NCBI RefSeq assembly: GCF_009758125.1
Contig: NZ_WRXO01000001.1
Location: 1,426,001 to 1,490,000, forward strand
Length of the DNA stretch: 64,000 bases
Origin: Chitinophaga oryziterrae
GTDB lineage: Bacteria > Bacteroidota > Bacteroidia > Chitinophagales > Chitinophagaceae
Direction of reading: 5' to 3'
Position 1 is the stretch's first letter; every line of letters starts with the position of its first letter. Positions 36,964 to 45,856 of the stretch are shown here, piece after piece. The position numbers and the translations under genes are program-made. Under the pieces are notes generated by a model that had not been told where the DNA came from, did not search any database, and saw nothing but the letters and a program-made list of their open reading frames with translations.

Positions 36964-37764
36964 ATGGCTAATAAATTACATATTGATAATTGGATAACAA
37001 GGGCGGAACCAGATTATTATACTATGTTTATCAAAGCATGGATTCCCTTTAATGCTTGGTATGTAGATAAATATCCCGATTTGTATTCGAATGACTCAAA
37101 AATAATTAAGGAACTAATTGCTTCAAAAAATGACATTAAAGCATTTATTAATAGTTTACTATCCAGTACAGACTCCGATTATAATAGATTTTCATATCAT
37201 CTTTCTCAATTGCATATAGAATTAGAAAAGAAAGGACTACAGCATAGAAATGAAGCAATTTCATTTACCTCACTCTTTTTTGAAGATTATGCTTGCGAAC
37301 CGGTAAATGAAACAGATACCGATGGCATAAATTATCAGGCGTCTCAACCAAGCAAAATACAGACCTATTATAGGGCATTGATTGTAAAAGAAAAAAAAAC
37401 ATATTTAAGTATAAAAATGCCAGAATATGATTTAAATACTTTGTTAACTCATGAAGAATTTGTTGGCTTAGCAAAGCCAGAAATGAAAGAAATTATTAAA
37501 AGTTGTTTTGTTGACATCAACCCTAAACAAAAAGTTAACCTAACTACAAAATCAATATCTAATGATGAATATTTGTTAATTGATAATAATGAAAATTCCA
37601 GATTTAAAAATGATAAAGAGCTAATCGCAAAAAGCTTAATTAAGGTCTTATATTATTTGAGATGTATGCTATTTCACGGAGAATTGAATCCGTCGGATAA
37701 TAATAGTGTGGTTTACGAACATGCTTTTCAAATATTGAAGTATATCGTTAAAAAAATTCAATGA
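36964..37764 (+). CDS. HEPN-like protein, partner of the DUF262 protein
   Basis: 266 residues, mainly helical, AT-rich coding. It begins LHIDNWITRAEPDYYTMFIK and ends in a helix containing R233-C-M-L-F-H238 followed by GEL. An R-x(4-6)-H motif near the C-terminal helix, with HGE, is the catalytic signature of HEPN ribonucleases and of related Apea/MAE-type domains. The stop is one base before the DUF262 gene start, so the two form a tight pair. By analogy with other HEPN modules it could cleave RNA when the partner senses phage. HEPN assignment rests on the motif and helical content only. Confidence 0.65.
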   Translation: MANKLHIDNWITRAEPDYYTMFIKAWIPFNAWYVDKYPDLYSNDSKIIKELIASKNDIKAFINSLLSSTDSDYNRFSYHLSQLHIELEKKGLQHRNEAISFTSLFFEDYACEPVNETDTDGINYQASQPSKIQTYYRALIVKEKKTYLSIKMPEYDLNTLLTHEEFVGLAKPEMKEIIKSCFVDINPKQKVNLTTKSISNDEYLLIDNNENSRFKNDKELIAKSLIKVLYYLRCMLFHGELNPSDNNSVVYEHAFQILKYIVKKIQ

Positions 37765-37765
37765 C

Positions 37766-39547
37766 ATGAGTAATCATATAGCCAATAAAATAGAAGCAAA
37801 AGATAAAAGCCTCGGAAAAATTTTCATAAACGAAAGATATAAGATAGATGTTTTTCAAAGAGAATATCGCTGGCAACGAAAACATATCGAAGCCTTGATA
37901 AGCGACTTGTCAATAAGTTTTTTAAGTGCCTATAAAGTAGGAGATACAATAGAAAAATATGATTCATATGATAGCTATTATATGGGACCTATTGTATTGT
38001 GCAATGATGGAGGAAGTTTGTCTATAGTAGATGGACAGCAAAGACTTACCTCATTTACTTTATTGCTTATTTATTTGCATCATTTACAAAGCAAGTTGGA
38101 ACTTCCATCTAATCTCCAAAAAGATTTTAAGCAATTTCTATATGTAACAAAAGCCGGCAAGACGACATTAGTTTTAGATATTGATACAAGAGAAAAAATT
38201 GTTAGGCACCTTTATTATGATCCGGAGGTCGTTTTTGTGGATGGAAATAAGGATGAATCAGTTTCTAATATCATAGAAAGGTATGAAGATATTACAATGC
38301 TATTTCCGGAAGAGATTAGCAAAAAGGATATTTTACCTCTGTTTATTGAATGGTTATTGGAGAAAGTCGTTTTAGTTGAGGTTAAAGCCTTTAGCATGGA
38401 GAATGCGTATACTATTTTTGAAACTATGAACGATAGAGGCATGAACCTGAACCCAACAGAAATGTTGAAAGGGTATTTGTTATCAAAAGTATCAGACAGC
38501 GAAAAAAGTTTGGAATTAAACGAATTTTGGAAGGAGAGGATTGCAGAAATAAAAATAACTACAAACTCAGAGGGTGACTTGGAATTTTTTAGAGCTTGGT
38601 TGAGGGCTAAATATGCAGAAACCGTTCGATCAACAAAACAGGGTGCAGAAAATGAAGATTTTGAAATAATAGGCACCCAATTTCACAATTGGGTAAAAAA
38701 GAATTCAGCAAAAACAGGACTTAGTAAACCTGAAGATTATTATTATTTTTTACGCTCCGATTTTGATTATTACTCTTCAATATATCAACAACTTTACAGG
38801 TTTAAGTCAATTAACACAGAGGGTTTGGAAGATATTTATATCTCTAATTATTACACAATTGCTGATTCATTAGCATATCCTCTTTATTTATCACCAGTTA
38901 CGAAATTGGATGACGAAGATGTAGTGGTGAAAAAAATTAACATTATTGGAAAATTCATCGATATCTATATAAATAGCAGAACTCTTACGGGTAAAGCAAT
39001 CACGCAAAGCTCAATCAGATATTCGATGTATGAACTTATTAAATCGATTAGAGATACTAATGTGAAAGAGCTTCAAGAAAGACTTGCTGTTGAATTAGAA
39101 AAATCCTGGGAAAAGATCTATTCTCCATTCTCTGTTCTTCATAGAATGGATAACTGGGGATACTATCATTACTTCTTTGCTCGTATATTGTTAGCGATGG
39201 GAATTGAGGTCGAAGATTTTAGCGAACTTATGCGCAGTCGTAAACAAAGTTCTTTAGTTTTATTTCAGATTTGGGAGGACGATGAAATTGAAAGTGATGT
39301 AGACGAAATAACTTGGGATATTAATATTAAATCTGTTGCTGGTCATTGCTTAGTTAGACGTTTTGACCTGGATATTATTAATTCTAAAAATGATCCAATT
39401 AAAAGAGTCAACTATTTAATTAAACAAGGTTATTTGCCTGAGATGAATGATTATGTTATAGCAAATGATAGGGATGAAATTATTAAGTTTATAGGTTACA
39501 GAGATGAAAAGTTGAGAGAATTAACAAATGAGATATGGAGTTTCTGA
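37766..39547 (+). CDS. DUF262 (GmrS/ParB-like) protein without HNH domain
   Basis: 593 residues. The DUF262 N-terminal domain is clear: VFQREYRWQ (30-37), MGPIVL, the nucleotide-binding SIVDGQQRLTSFTLLL with D89-G-Q-Q-R93, and FETMNDRGMNLNPTEMLKGY (218-237). The rest is a long helical region. The DUF1524 HNH nuclease seen in GmrSD, SspE and BrxU (HIxPQ and N-x-x-L motifs) is not found. DUF262 domains bind and hydrolyse nucleotides and act as sensors of modified DNA in type IV restriction. Here the effector may instead be the HEPN-like protein made from the gene one base upstream. GC content is much lower than in the flanking chromosome, a sign of transfer. Confidence 0.85.
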   Translation: MSNHIANKIEAKDKSLGKIFINERYKIDVFQREYRWQRKHIEALISDLSISFLSAYKVGDTIEKYDSYDSYYMGPIVLCNDGGSLSIVDGQQRLTSFTLLLIYLHHLQSKLELPSNLQKDFKQFLYVTKAGKTTLVLDIDTREKIVRHLYYDPEVVFVDGNKDESVSNIIERYEDITMLFPEEISKKDILPLFIEWLLEKVVLVEVKAFSMENAYTIFETMNDRGMNLNPTEMLKGYLLSKVSDSEKSLELNEFWKERIAEIKITTNSEGDLEFFRAWLRAKYAETVRSTKQGAENEDFEIIGTQFHNWVKKNSAKTGLSKPEDYYYFLRSDFDYYSSIYQQLYRFKSINTEGLEDIYISNYYTIADSLAYPLYLSPVTKLDDEDVVVKKINIIGKFIDIYINSRTLTGKAITQSSIRYSMYELIKSIRDTNVKELQERLAVELEKSWEKIYSPFSVLHRMDNWGYYHYFFARILLAMGIEVEDFSELMRSRKQSSLVLFQIWEDDEIESDVDEITWDINIKSVAGHCLVRRFDLDIINSKNDPIKRVNYLIKQGYLPEMNDYVIANDRDEIIKFIGYRDEKLRELTNEIWSF

Positions 39548-39700
39548 TTCTCCATGTACTATTACTATAGATTCTTTCCTCTTTTCACTCCTACCAATTG
39601 ATGAAATAATTTCCACTAAATTAATAACAATAAATATATTGCTTATATGGTATGTCTTTGTCCTAAAAGGGCAAGGATACAAAGTGTTCCCTTTCTCTTT

Positions 39701-39924
39701 ACTTAAACTTAAATTTCGGTCTATTCTGGCAATATCTGGTAATAAACTGTACAATTTTGTCCAAATCGGATACAAAAAGTGTCGAAAGTTGTAACCTTCT
39801 CTCCGCAGAAACTTAAAAAGCCTTCAAATCATTGGATTTGAAGGCTTTTTAAGTTCGAAGAATTTTTCTTAATTTCTCCTCTTTTATTCTATGGGTTAAT
39901 TGTCAATTACTTGTAGGGTCGAAA
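39701..39924. repeat. Island boundary repeat, copy B
   Basis: The left part 39701-39807 matches copy C (44956-45062) at 102 of 107 positions. A perfect 16-bp hairpin follows (39815-39830 with 39835-39850), then a right part 39851-39924 shared with copy A. It separates the HEPN-DUF262 cassette from the IS21/PIN/ImmA cassette and fills most of the gap before the IS21 element. Confidence 0.85.
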
Positions 39925-39973
39925 TGCCTCATTTTTCTCATTTGTTTACCTCAAAAAAACAAGTCAAATGGAC

Positions 39974-39981
39974 ATCAATAT
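39974..39981. repeat. IS21 target-site duplication, left copy
   Basis: ATCAATAT directly before the left inverted repeat; an identical copy is at 42833-42840 after the right end. An 8-bp duplication suits IS21-family transposition. Confidence 0.9.
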
Positions 39982-40271
39982 TGTAGATTCCGGAGCATGT
40001 TGACCACCCATTCCGTTTTATGTTGACCAGGCGTTCCGGAGCATGCTGACCAGGCATATTTTGTCGGATTTTAAGACATTATATTGAGTAGCCAGGGATC
40101 ATTCTCATTCTTTTTATGCCTATTCGATTTAACCTTTCCTATTTGACGTCCTGTCATTCCGGCACATGTTGACCACCCTATCCTTATGCTACCCATCAAT
40201 ATTTAAGGACTAATGAAAGATTGAGTTTTTGTGGTCATTTTACCCCCTTCGTTCAGTTAAACAAACAGGGG

Positions 40272-41840
40272 ATGGCTCAAAAACCAATTACAATGACTCA
40301 GGCAAAACAAATTCAACAATTGACTGCGGATGGAATCTCTATCAGTGAGATAGCCCGCAGAACGGGTATGAGCCGCAATACGGTTAAAAAATACCTCCGG
40401 AAGGTAGAATGCCATAGCGAAGCAGAGGCGGCAGATGGGCCGGGGCAAATGAGCGATAAAGCGCTGGCGGCAATCATTTACAACGATGATGTCGCTCCTG
40501 TACGCGGAGAGCGTTTTGACAAACTGGTCAAGCACTTTGAGCAGGCCAAAAAGGCGCTGCATGGCACTGGGGTTACGAAACAGTTATTGTGGGTAGAATA
40601 TATGGGTGAGAATGATGATGGATACAAGTATAGCCAGTATTGTTACCTGTTTAAAAAATACCTGAAAGACACCGATCCAGCTTTCCATTGGGAGTATAAC
40701 CCAGGAGAGTTTACCCAGGTTGACTTTGCAGGTAAAAAGCTACCCTATGTGCAAAAAGAAACCGGGGATATTATCCATTGCGAAGTGTTTGTTGCCATAT
40801 TACCATATAGCGGATTAGCTTTCTGTATAGCCGTTCCCAGCCAGCGAATACCCGATTTTGCAAGATGTATCAATGAGATGGTCAAATATATCGGAGGCCT
40901 TACCAAAACGATCCTTTGCGATAATCTGAGGACAGCGGTAACCCGGTCAGACCGCTACGAGCCACTTTTTACAGACATGTGTTATCAGTTATCCGAACAT
41001 TACACGACTACCTTTAGTGCAACACGACCGGCAAAGCCAACAGATAAGGCAATGGTAGAAAAGGCTGTAAATATTATCTACACCCATGTTTATGCCCCTT
41101 TGCGCAAAGAAGTATCCACCAGCCTGGAGATGCTGAATCGTCGTGTCCGTGAACAGTTGGATCTGCTCAATCTGAAACCCTATAAAGGAAGTAGCGAAAG
41201 CCGCAGGGATATCTTTATGCGCTGGGAACAAAGTGTGCTTAAACCGCTACCAGAACAGCCTTACCACGTTAAGAAAAGTAAGCAGGTTACTGTACAACGC
41301 AACTACGCGATACAGTTACCTGACAACGGGCATTATTATACAGTGCCCTATGAACATGTTGGTCGTAAAGTGCATGTTAGCTATGATGAAAAAACCGTGG
41401 AAGTATACTATGGTCTTGACCGGATAGCTTTCCACGTGAGAAGTAGTACAGAAGGGAAGTTTAATCGCATAAAGGAGCATATGCCGCCGCAACATAAGGC
41501 GATGGTAGAAATGGCAGGATGGACAGTGGACGAGTTGCTTTGCAGAGCAGGATGGGTAGGTGAATACACCCGGCAGTCCGCCTCCCGCATTATCCATGGC
41601 AGTATCTATCCTGAACAGAATTATAAGGCCTGCAATGCCATGATACTGTTACAGAATAAATACAGCAAGCAACGATTAGAAGCCGCCTGCAAACGCGCTG
41701 CCAATATACCTCGTCCAACACTTAGAATGATCCGCAACATACTGGAATCGGGGCTGGATAAACAACCATTACTCTTTGATACAGAAGATCTGCGATTGCC
41801 TGGACATAACAATATCCGTGGGAAGCAAAACTACTCTTAG
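40272..41840 (+). CDS. istA: IS21 transposase IstA
   Basis: 522 residues from ATG 40272 (MAQKPITMTQAKQIQQLTAD); the frame upstream to 40221 is IS leader. An N-terminal helix-turn-helix (SISEIARRTGMSRNTVKKYL) is followed by the DDE integrase core: FTQVDFAGKK has the first Asp, TILCDNLRTAVTRSD the second, and the Glu is expected near PTDKAMVEKAVN. The C-terminal DNA-binding beta domain contains HYYTVPYEHVGRKVHVSYD. Together with IstB it carries out cut-and-paste transposition. Both frames are intact. Confidence 0.95.
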   Translation: MAQKPITMTQAKQIQQLTADGISISEIARRTGMSRNTVKKYLRKVECHSEAEAADGPGQMSDKALAAIIYNDDVAPVRGERFDKLVKHFEQAKKALHGTGVTKQLLWVEYMGENDDGYKYSQYCYLFKKYLKDTDPAFHWEYNPGEFTQVDFAGKKLPYVQKETGDIIHCEVFVAILPYSGLAFCIAVPSQRIPDFARCINEMVKYIGGLTKTILCDNLRTAVTRSDRYEPLFTDMCYQLSEHYTTTFSATRPAKPTDKAMVEKAVNIIYTHVYAPLRKEVSTSLEMLNRRVREQLDLLNLKPYKGSSESRRDIFMRWEQSVLKPLPEQPYHVKKSKQVTVQRNYAIQLPDNGHYYTVPYEHVGRKVHVSYDEKTVEVYYGLDRIAFHVRSSTEGKFNRIKEHMPPQHKAMVEMAGWTVDELLCRAGWVGEYTRQSASRIIHGSIYPEQNYKACNAMILLQNKYSKQRLEAACKRAANIPRPTLRMIRNILESGLDKQPLLFDTEDLRLPGHNNIRGKQNYS

Positions 41841-41986
41841 TCTGATAATACTTACACTGGTACGCTCCCGCGGGGAGATCATTGTTAGCAGATGATGAAA
41901 AATCATCCGCTAACAATGATCTGTACTTCTCTTCTAATTACAGACATATATTACCGCTTATTTATTATCATAAAAATCAATAAACA

Positions 41987-42712
41987 ATGAACACAAATCA
42001 AACGCTGGAACAAATGAAGGAGCTGAAATTAGCCGGCATGGCTGCCTCATACAGCTCCCAGCTTAATTTACCCGTCAATCATCAGTTAGAAGGCCATGAA
42101 CTGATTGCACATCTATTGGAGGCTGAAAAATTACACAGGGGGAATGACCGCATGACAACCTTGTTGAAGTCTGCCAGACTACGTTATCAGGCACTACCAC
42201 AGAGCATAGAATGTAATGCTACCCGTAATCTGAGTAAAACAACCTGGAGTACACTGTTGGAAAGTAATTATATACAGCAGGGAGCGAATATATTAATCAC
42301 CGGTTCTACTGGTTGCGGTAAAAGCTATGTAGCCTGTGCATTAGCATATCAAGCTTGCTTATTAGGCATTAGAACACGCTATTTTAACATGAATCGTCTC
42401 ATAGAAGGGATTGTAATGGCAAAGACAGAGGGAAGCTACCTGAAGTTCTTAAACCAGCTCGAAAAGATCCCTCTGATAGTCCTAGACGATTTTGGTCTTC
42501 AGAACCTTAATAAGACCTCCAAACTAGCTCTGTTACAAATCATGGAGGACCGGTACGCGAAGAAATCACTTATTGTGACCTCGCAGTTACCTGTATCAAG
42601 CTGGTATGAATATATCGATGAACCTACTTTAGCAGATGCAATCATGGACAGAATGACAGCTAATAGTCACCGGTTAGAGCTTAAAGGGGAGTCTTTGAGA
42701 AAGAAAAAATGA
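41987..42712 (+). CDS. istB: IS21 helper ATPase IstB
   Basis: 241 residues, AAA+ ATPase of the DnaC-like IstB family. An N-terminal helical domain (TLEQMKELKLAGMAASYSSQ) is followed by Walker A ITGSTGCGKSYVACALAYQA at ~104-123, Walker B LIVLDDFGLQ, and the arginine finger region LVTSQLP ... IMDRMTANSHRLEL. It chooses target DNA and stimulates IstA. It lies 146 bp downstream of istA inside the element. Confidence 0.95.
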   Translation: MNTNQTLEQMKELKLAGMAASYSSQLNLPVNHQLEGHELIAHLLEAEKLHRGNDRMTTLLKSARLRYQALPQSIECNATRNLSKTTWSTLLESNYIQQGANILITGSTGCGKSYVACALAYQACLLGIRTRYFNMNRLIEGIVMAKTEGSYLKFLNQLEKIPLIVLDDFGLQNLNKTSKLALLQIMEDRYAKKSLIVTSQLPVSSWYEYIDEPTLADAIMDRMTANSHRLELKGESLRKKK

Positions 42713-42832
42713 GGGCCATTAAGTGCTCAACATGTATCTTTGAAAATCCACAAAAGTTCTTTCTTTTTTTAGTCTCTTAAAAGGGTGGTCAACATCGCCC
42801 GGAATACATGGTCAGCATCACCGGAATATACA

Positions 42833-42840
42833 ATCAATAT
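42833..42840. repeat. IS21 target-site duplication, right copy
   Basis: ATCAATAT directly after the right inverted repeat, identical to 39974-39981. Confidence 0.9.
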
Positions 42841-43083
42841 CGACGAAATGAAAAGGTTAAATCCCAATAATGAGCCACTTACTCCTGAAAAACTAAGAGA
42901 ACTGTCAGGTCTTGATTTATCTGATGAAGAAGCTCAAAAAATTATTTGGTCTATTAAGAGGTTTGCTCGTGTTTTATATGGGTTTGCTACCCAACAACAA
43001 GTAGTTAATAATGAAAACAAAGAAAAGGAATAGACCTAGTTTGCTGTTATTTAAGCCGAAAAGATATAATTTCAAGAATGTAA

Positions 43084-43674
43084 TTATTGAGGGCTGGACT
43101 GTCTTGTCATTAGTTTAACCCTCATCGCTTCGCTATACACAGAGCGAAAATATTTCTCTAAGGGCCTATCAAACTTTTTGTGTTCTTCAATGATAGGCTC
43201 TAGATCACTGTCCGTTAAAATACCTTCATAGAAAAGCCATCCAACTAAGTGGGGGACAGTTTGTGTTTTTTCTATTCCCAAAATTGATTTTGCAATTTTC
43301 CTCGCCTTCTGATCGTCGGTTAAGAATACTTGATTAGTTTTTTTACAAAAGGCAATTGACGAAAGCTCACCTCGACCAAGATGCTGACTATATTTGACAA
43401 CATCGGAATCTTGCAGGTCATCTATTGACAGACGATGAGTACTAAAGGCTCCATTTTCTCTAGTTTTCCTTAATCGCTCTTGAATTTCTTTATCATGATT
43501 AACTGGATTAGATCTTTCTTTAAATAAACATTCATATTCGACAAATTGAGTGATAGAAAAGTGAAATCCGTTTGTCTTAATTCTATTGTACAAGAGTATT
43601 GAAGAAAGTAAATTCCATATAGAACAACTATCAATAATGTTTACCTTCACGCACGTTGTAATATCAATTGTCAT
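43084..43674 (-). CDS. PIN-like domain protein (candidate toxin)
   Basis: 196 residues. Acidic residues are placed as in PIN nucleases: VNIIDSCSIWNLL (D15), ITQFVEYECLF (E46/E48), GRGELSSIAFC (E103) and VFLTDDQKARKIAK (D120/D121). This layout is closest to DUF3368-type PIN proteins. The C-terminal ~60 residues are a helical extension ending MRVKLMTRQ. Its ATG lies 11 bases inside the upstream XRE/ImmA gene, so the two are translationally coupled. Likely an RNase toxin or an effector controlled by the upstream regulator-protease; the target is unknown. Confidence 0.78.
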   Translation of the reverse strand: MTIDITTCVKVNIIDSCSIWNLLSSILLYNRIKTNGFHFSITQFVEYECLFKERSNPVNHDKEIQERLRKTRENGAFSTHRLSIDDLQDSDVVKYSQHLGRGELSSIAFCKKTNQVFLTDDQKARKIAKSILGIEKTQTVPHLVGWLFYEGILTDSDLEPIIEEHKKFDRPLEKYFRSVYSEAMRVKLMTRQSSPQ

Positions 43675-44812
43675 AAGTTAGTTGTAGATTGAAAAGGTTT
43701 AATAAGCCAACCAGCTCGTTCTCATTACAAAGCATCATGTCGGCCAGTCTACCCGAAGAAATTGCGCCTTTGTCATAGGCTTCGTAGCATTTTTTTACAT
43801 AAAAATCACTAACCCCCCTTTGCAAGAGTTTAGATTTAGCCTCATACATTTTAGATGATAAGTCTTTTAGTTCAGGGTCAATCTTATCAGCAGGATTTAT
43901 TTTAAGGGTCCTAAAATATTCTTGTTGTACATATGTTATTGCGTCTGCATTCATCATTGCAATGGATAGAGGCTCCGCATTGACTTGTAAACGTTTGGCC
44001 AGTGTCCGAAAGCTTTCATCTGTCCATTGTGAACCTTTTACACGACTAAATATTTCTTTAGGAATAAGGAACGATGATGCAAACTCGTTTGCTCTAACTT
44101 CTCTTAAATCTAATTTTTGACTTGATCTGTAATGTTCATAAGAAACATTTACATTTTCTTGGTGATCAAAAATGGCATGAGCAATCTCATGTGCTAACGT
44201 AAAATTTTGTCGATAGATGTCTTCTGAATAATTGATTAAAACACACTTCCCAGCTACCGGATGAGCGATAAATAGCCCTGATATATTTGAATTACTCAAT
44301 TGACGTCTAAATATGTGAATACCTAATTTTCTTAATATCTGGTAGGGATTAGGTATTGCTACTATCGGCTGGAAGCCTAATTTGCTACGTAATTTTGCCG
44401 CAGCCTGTTGGCCATGTGCTTTATAGAAATTACCTGAGGGGATAAAATCAAAATCTATTTTCTCAAACTCGATAGCTTTAAAGACCAATTCTTCACATTC
44501 ACAAAGGAACATAAATTCTTGAATAGCCCATCTGTCTTCTTTTGTGAAATCTGTTCCATATTGCCTATATAGAATATCAATTTGTTCCGAAGCAGCCTTC
44601 TGCTGGTTACTTATAAAATAAACATAGTCCTGTTTATAAAAATCAGAGAAAATTAATATTTCGTCACCGGTTGGTTCGTTTAATCCACCTTCCAAATCTT
44701 CAAGGCGCGATTTTACAACACCGGTTTTCGTTGCAACCTCATCTAAGGAAAGCTGTAGTTGCTCCCTGTAACGACGGAGTTTCTCTCCAAACATTTTGGT
44801 ATCAAACGCCAT
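43664..44812 (-). CDS. XRE-family regulator fused to ImmA/IrrE metallopeptidase
   Basis: 382 residues. An N-terminal XRE helix-turn-helix (FGEKLRRYREQLQLSLDEVA, then KSRLEDLEGGLNEPTGDEIL, residues 8-57) is followed by a linker and a COG2856 zinc peptidase domain with FTLAHEIAHAIFDH (H208-E-I-A-H212) and the downstream EVRANEFASSFLIPKEIF carrying the third ligand. Proteins of this type remove repressors in response to DNA damage or phage (ImmA, IrrE), or act as antitoxins. It overlaps the PIN gene by 11 bp and is first in the pair, suggesting that it senses infection and restrains or releases the PIN protein. Confidence 0.9.
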   Translation of the reverse strand: MAFDTKMFGEKLRRYREQLQLSLDEVATKTGVVKSRLEDLEGGLNEPTGDEILIFSDFYKQDYVYFISNQQKAASEQIDILYRQYGTDFTKEDRWAIQEFMFLCECEELVFKAIEFEKIDFDFIPSGNFYKAHGQQAAAKLRSKLGFQPIVAIPNPYQILRKLGIHIFRRQLSNSNISGLFIAHPVAGKCVLINYSEDIYRQNFTLAHEIAHAIFDHQENVNVSYEHYRSSQKLDLREVRANEFASSFLIPKEIFSRVKGSQWTDESFRTLAKRLQVNAEPLSIAMMNADAITYVQQEYFRTLKINPADKIDPELKDLSSKMYEAKSKLLQRGVSDFYVKKCYEAYDKGAISSGRLADMMLCNENELVGLLNLFNLQLTYDN

Positions 44813-44955
44813 TCCTAATTGTAGTAAGAGTAACTAAATCTATTGCCACTAAATGTATTTTAACTAAATATAAGGTAATTACATCAATGTTAGGATAACC
44901 TTATGTCCGATTATTCGGATAAGCACCTCCCTACCAAGAGGGCGTTTCCAATCTC

Positions 44956-45110
44956 ACTTAAACTTAAATTCCGGTCTATTCTGGCAATATCTGGTAATAA
45001 ACTGTACAATTTTGTCTAAATCGAATACAAAAAGTGTCGAAAGTTGTAACCGACTCTCCGCAAGCTTTAAAGCCTTCAAGTCGAAAGATTTGGAGGCTTT
45101 TTTTGATTCG
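44956..45110. repeat. Island boundary repeat, copy C
   Basis: 44956-45062 matches copy B at 102 of 107 positions, ending CTCTCCGCA. The hairpin region AAAGCCTTCAAGTCG ... GATTTGGAGGCTTTTTTT follows with one or two mismatches, but the right part shared by A and B is missing after about 45115. It lies in the 582-bp gap between the ImmA gene and the lipoprotein gene; the rest of the gap has only scattered short hairpins (45163-45220). Confidence 0.85.
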
Positions 45111-45394
45111 AAATAGGGAGTATCAAATATTTTGTGTAAACGCCTACCCCATTGTTTGAAACCCTGCCGGGATGGGGAAGGGGGAATGGCGCGGCAGCAG
45201 CGCCTTCCCCGGTCTTTAGGCTTATTCAGATTATATGACCTAATAAGCCATAAACACAGGATATTTTATAGTCTCTCGAAATATTTTGTTGCCCTATCTG
45301 TACCTCAGCGTTCATAGGGCAATAGTATTTCTCCCTCTATTCTTTTACGACTAATCTTGTACCTTCACATATTATTAATTACTTGCCTGTATTT

Positions 45395-45856
45395 ATGAAG
45401 AGGAGTTTCATTGTGTTTTCCTTAGTGCTGCTTGCTGCTTGTCATACCAGTAATGGTACAGGAGCTAAATCAGATACGAGCTTTGTCCCATCGGTGCCAG
45501 ACTCTATTGCAGCAGCCCCTGTTGTTCAATCGCCTGTCAATTATACTGATCACACCAATGAAGAGGTAAACATCCGGTTTCCCTGGATGCGTGATACCAT
45601 TTTAAGTTACATTTCCGTATCCATAAACGAGCTGGTGAAAGACTATGTTAAAGACAGTTCCATTGTTTTTATTTACGACCGCTTTGAGAATACCGATACA
45701 GCTGGTTATGTTATTGTACAATTAGGTGCAGACATAAATAACGGAGATGGAGTAATATTCAGTACTGCGCAATGGTTGAATATCGATACGCTGACAAGGC
45801 AAATATATGAGTACGATGTTGCCGCTGATATTATTCGCCTTTGGGCTAGGCCATAA
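45395..45856 (+). CDS. Small lipoprotein, function unknown
   Basis: 153 residues from ATG 45395 (MKRSFIVFSLVLLAACHTSN; lipobox LAAC). The frame is open four codons upstream, but this start gives the signal peptide. After a Ser/Pro/Asp-rich linker the mature part has FPWMRDTILSYISVSINELV and IVFIYDRFENTDTAGYVIVQ and could be a small alpha/beta fold. It has no recognised motif. It sits after repeat C as cargo of the third cassette. Confidence 0.6.
   Translation: MKRSFIVFSLVLLAACHTSNGTGAKSDTSFVPSVPDSIAAAPVVQSPVNYTDHTNEEVNIRFPWMRDTILSYISVSINELVKDYVKDSSIVFIYDRFENTDTAGYVIVQLGADINNGDGVIFSTAQWLNIDTLTRQIYEYDVAADIIRLWARP

Larger units (their letters stand above)
39982..42832 (+). mobile_element. IS21 family insertion sequence, complete
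   Basis: 2851 bp with istA and istB in the same direction. The ends TGTAGATTCCGG (left) and CCGGAATATACA (right, inverted) match with one mismatch. Both subterminal regions hold several copies of TGTTGACCA/TGCTGACCA, the multiple transposase-binding repeats typical of IS21 (near 39999, 40022, 40046 and 40166 on the left; 42785 and 42810 inverted on the right). The flanking 8-bp repeat ATCAATAT is intact, so insertion is recent and has not been rearranged. Confidence 0.93.
39968..43033 (+). pseudogene. Small gene split by the IS21 element
   Basis: Joining the sequence across the insertion (39968-39981 to 42841-43033, counting the duplicated target once) restores a 68-69-codon frame: ATG at 39968, MDINIDEMKRLNPNNEPLTP onward, with RELSGLDLSDEEAQKIIWSI and RVLYGFATQQQ. 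Now only its distal part is intact; it can still be read from the internal ATG at 42848 (61 codons) or in fusion with the IS end from a GTG at 42785. The protein is short, acidic-basic and helical; I do not recognise it. It may have been an antitoxin-sized partner of the convergent PIN/ImmA genes, which is inference only. Confidence 0.75.

Noticed and set aside
39521..39775. 84-codon minus-strand frame near repeat B
   Set aside because: Its frame is not preserved in copies A and C, unlike the QLSTLF frame, so coding is unlikely.
41316..41597. 93-codon minus-strand frame inside istA
   Set aside because: Antisense to the conserved IstA C-terminal domain.
45163..45220. Possible structured RNA in a GC-rich patch
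   Set aside because: Several short self-complementary words are present, but they compete and give no single convincing fold; no promoter is visible.
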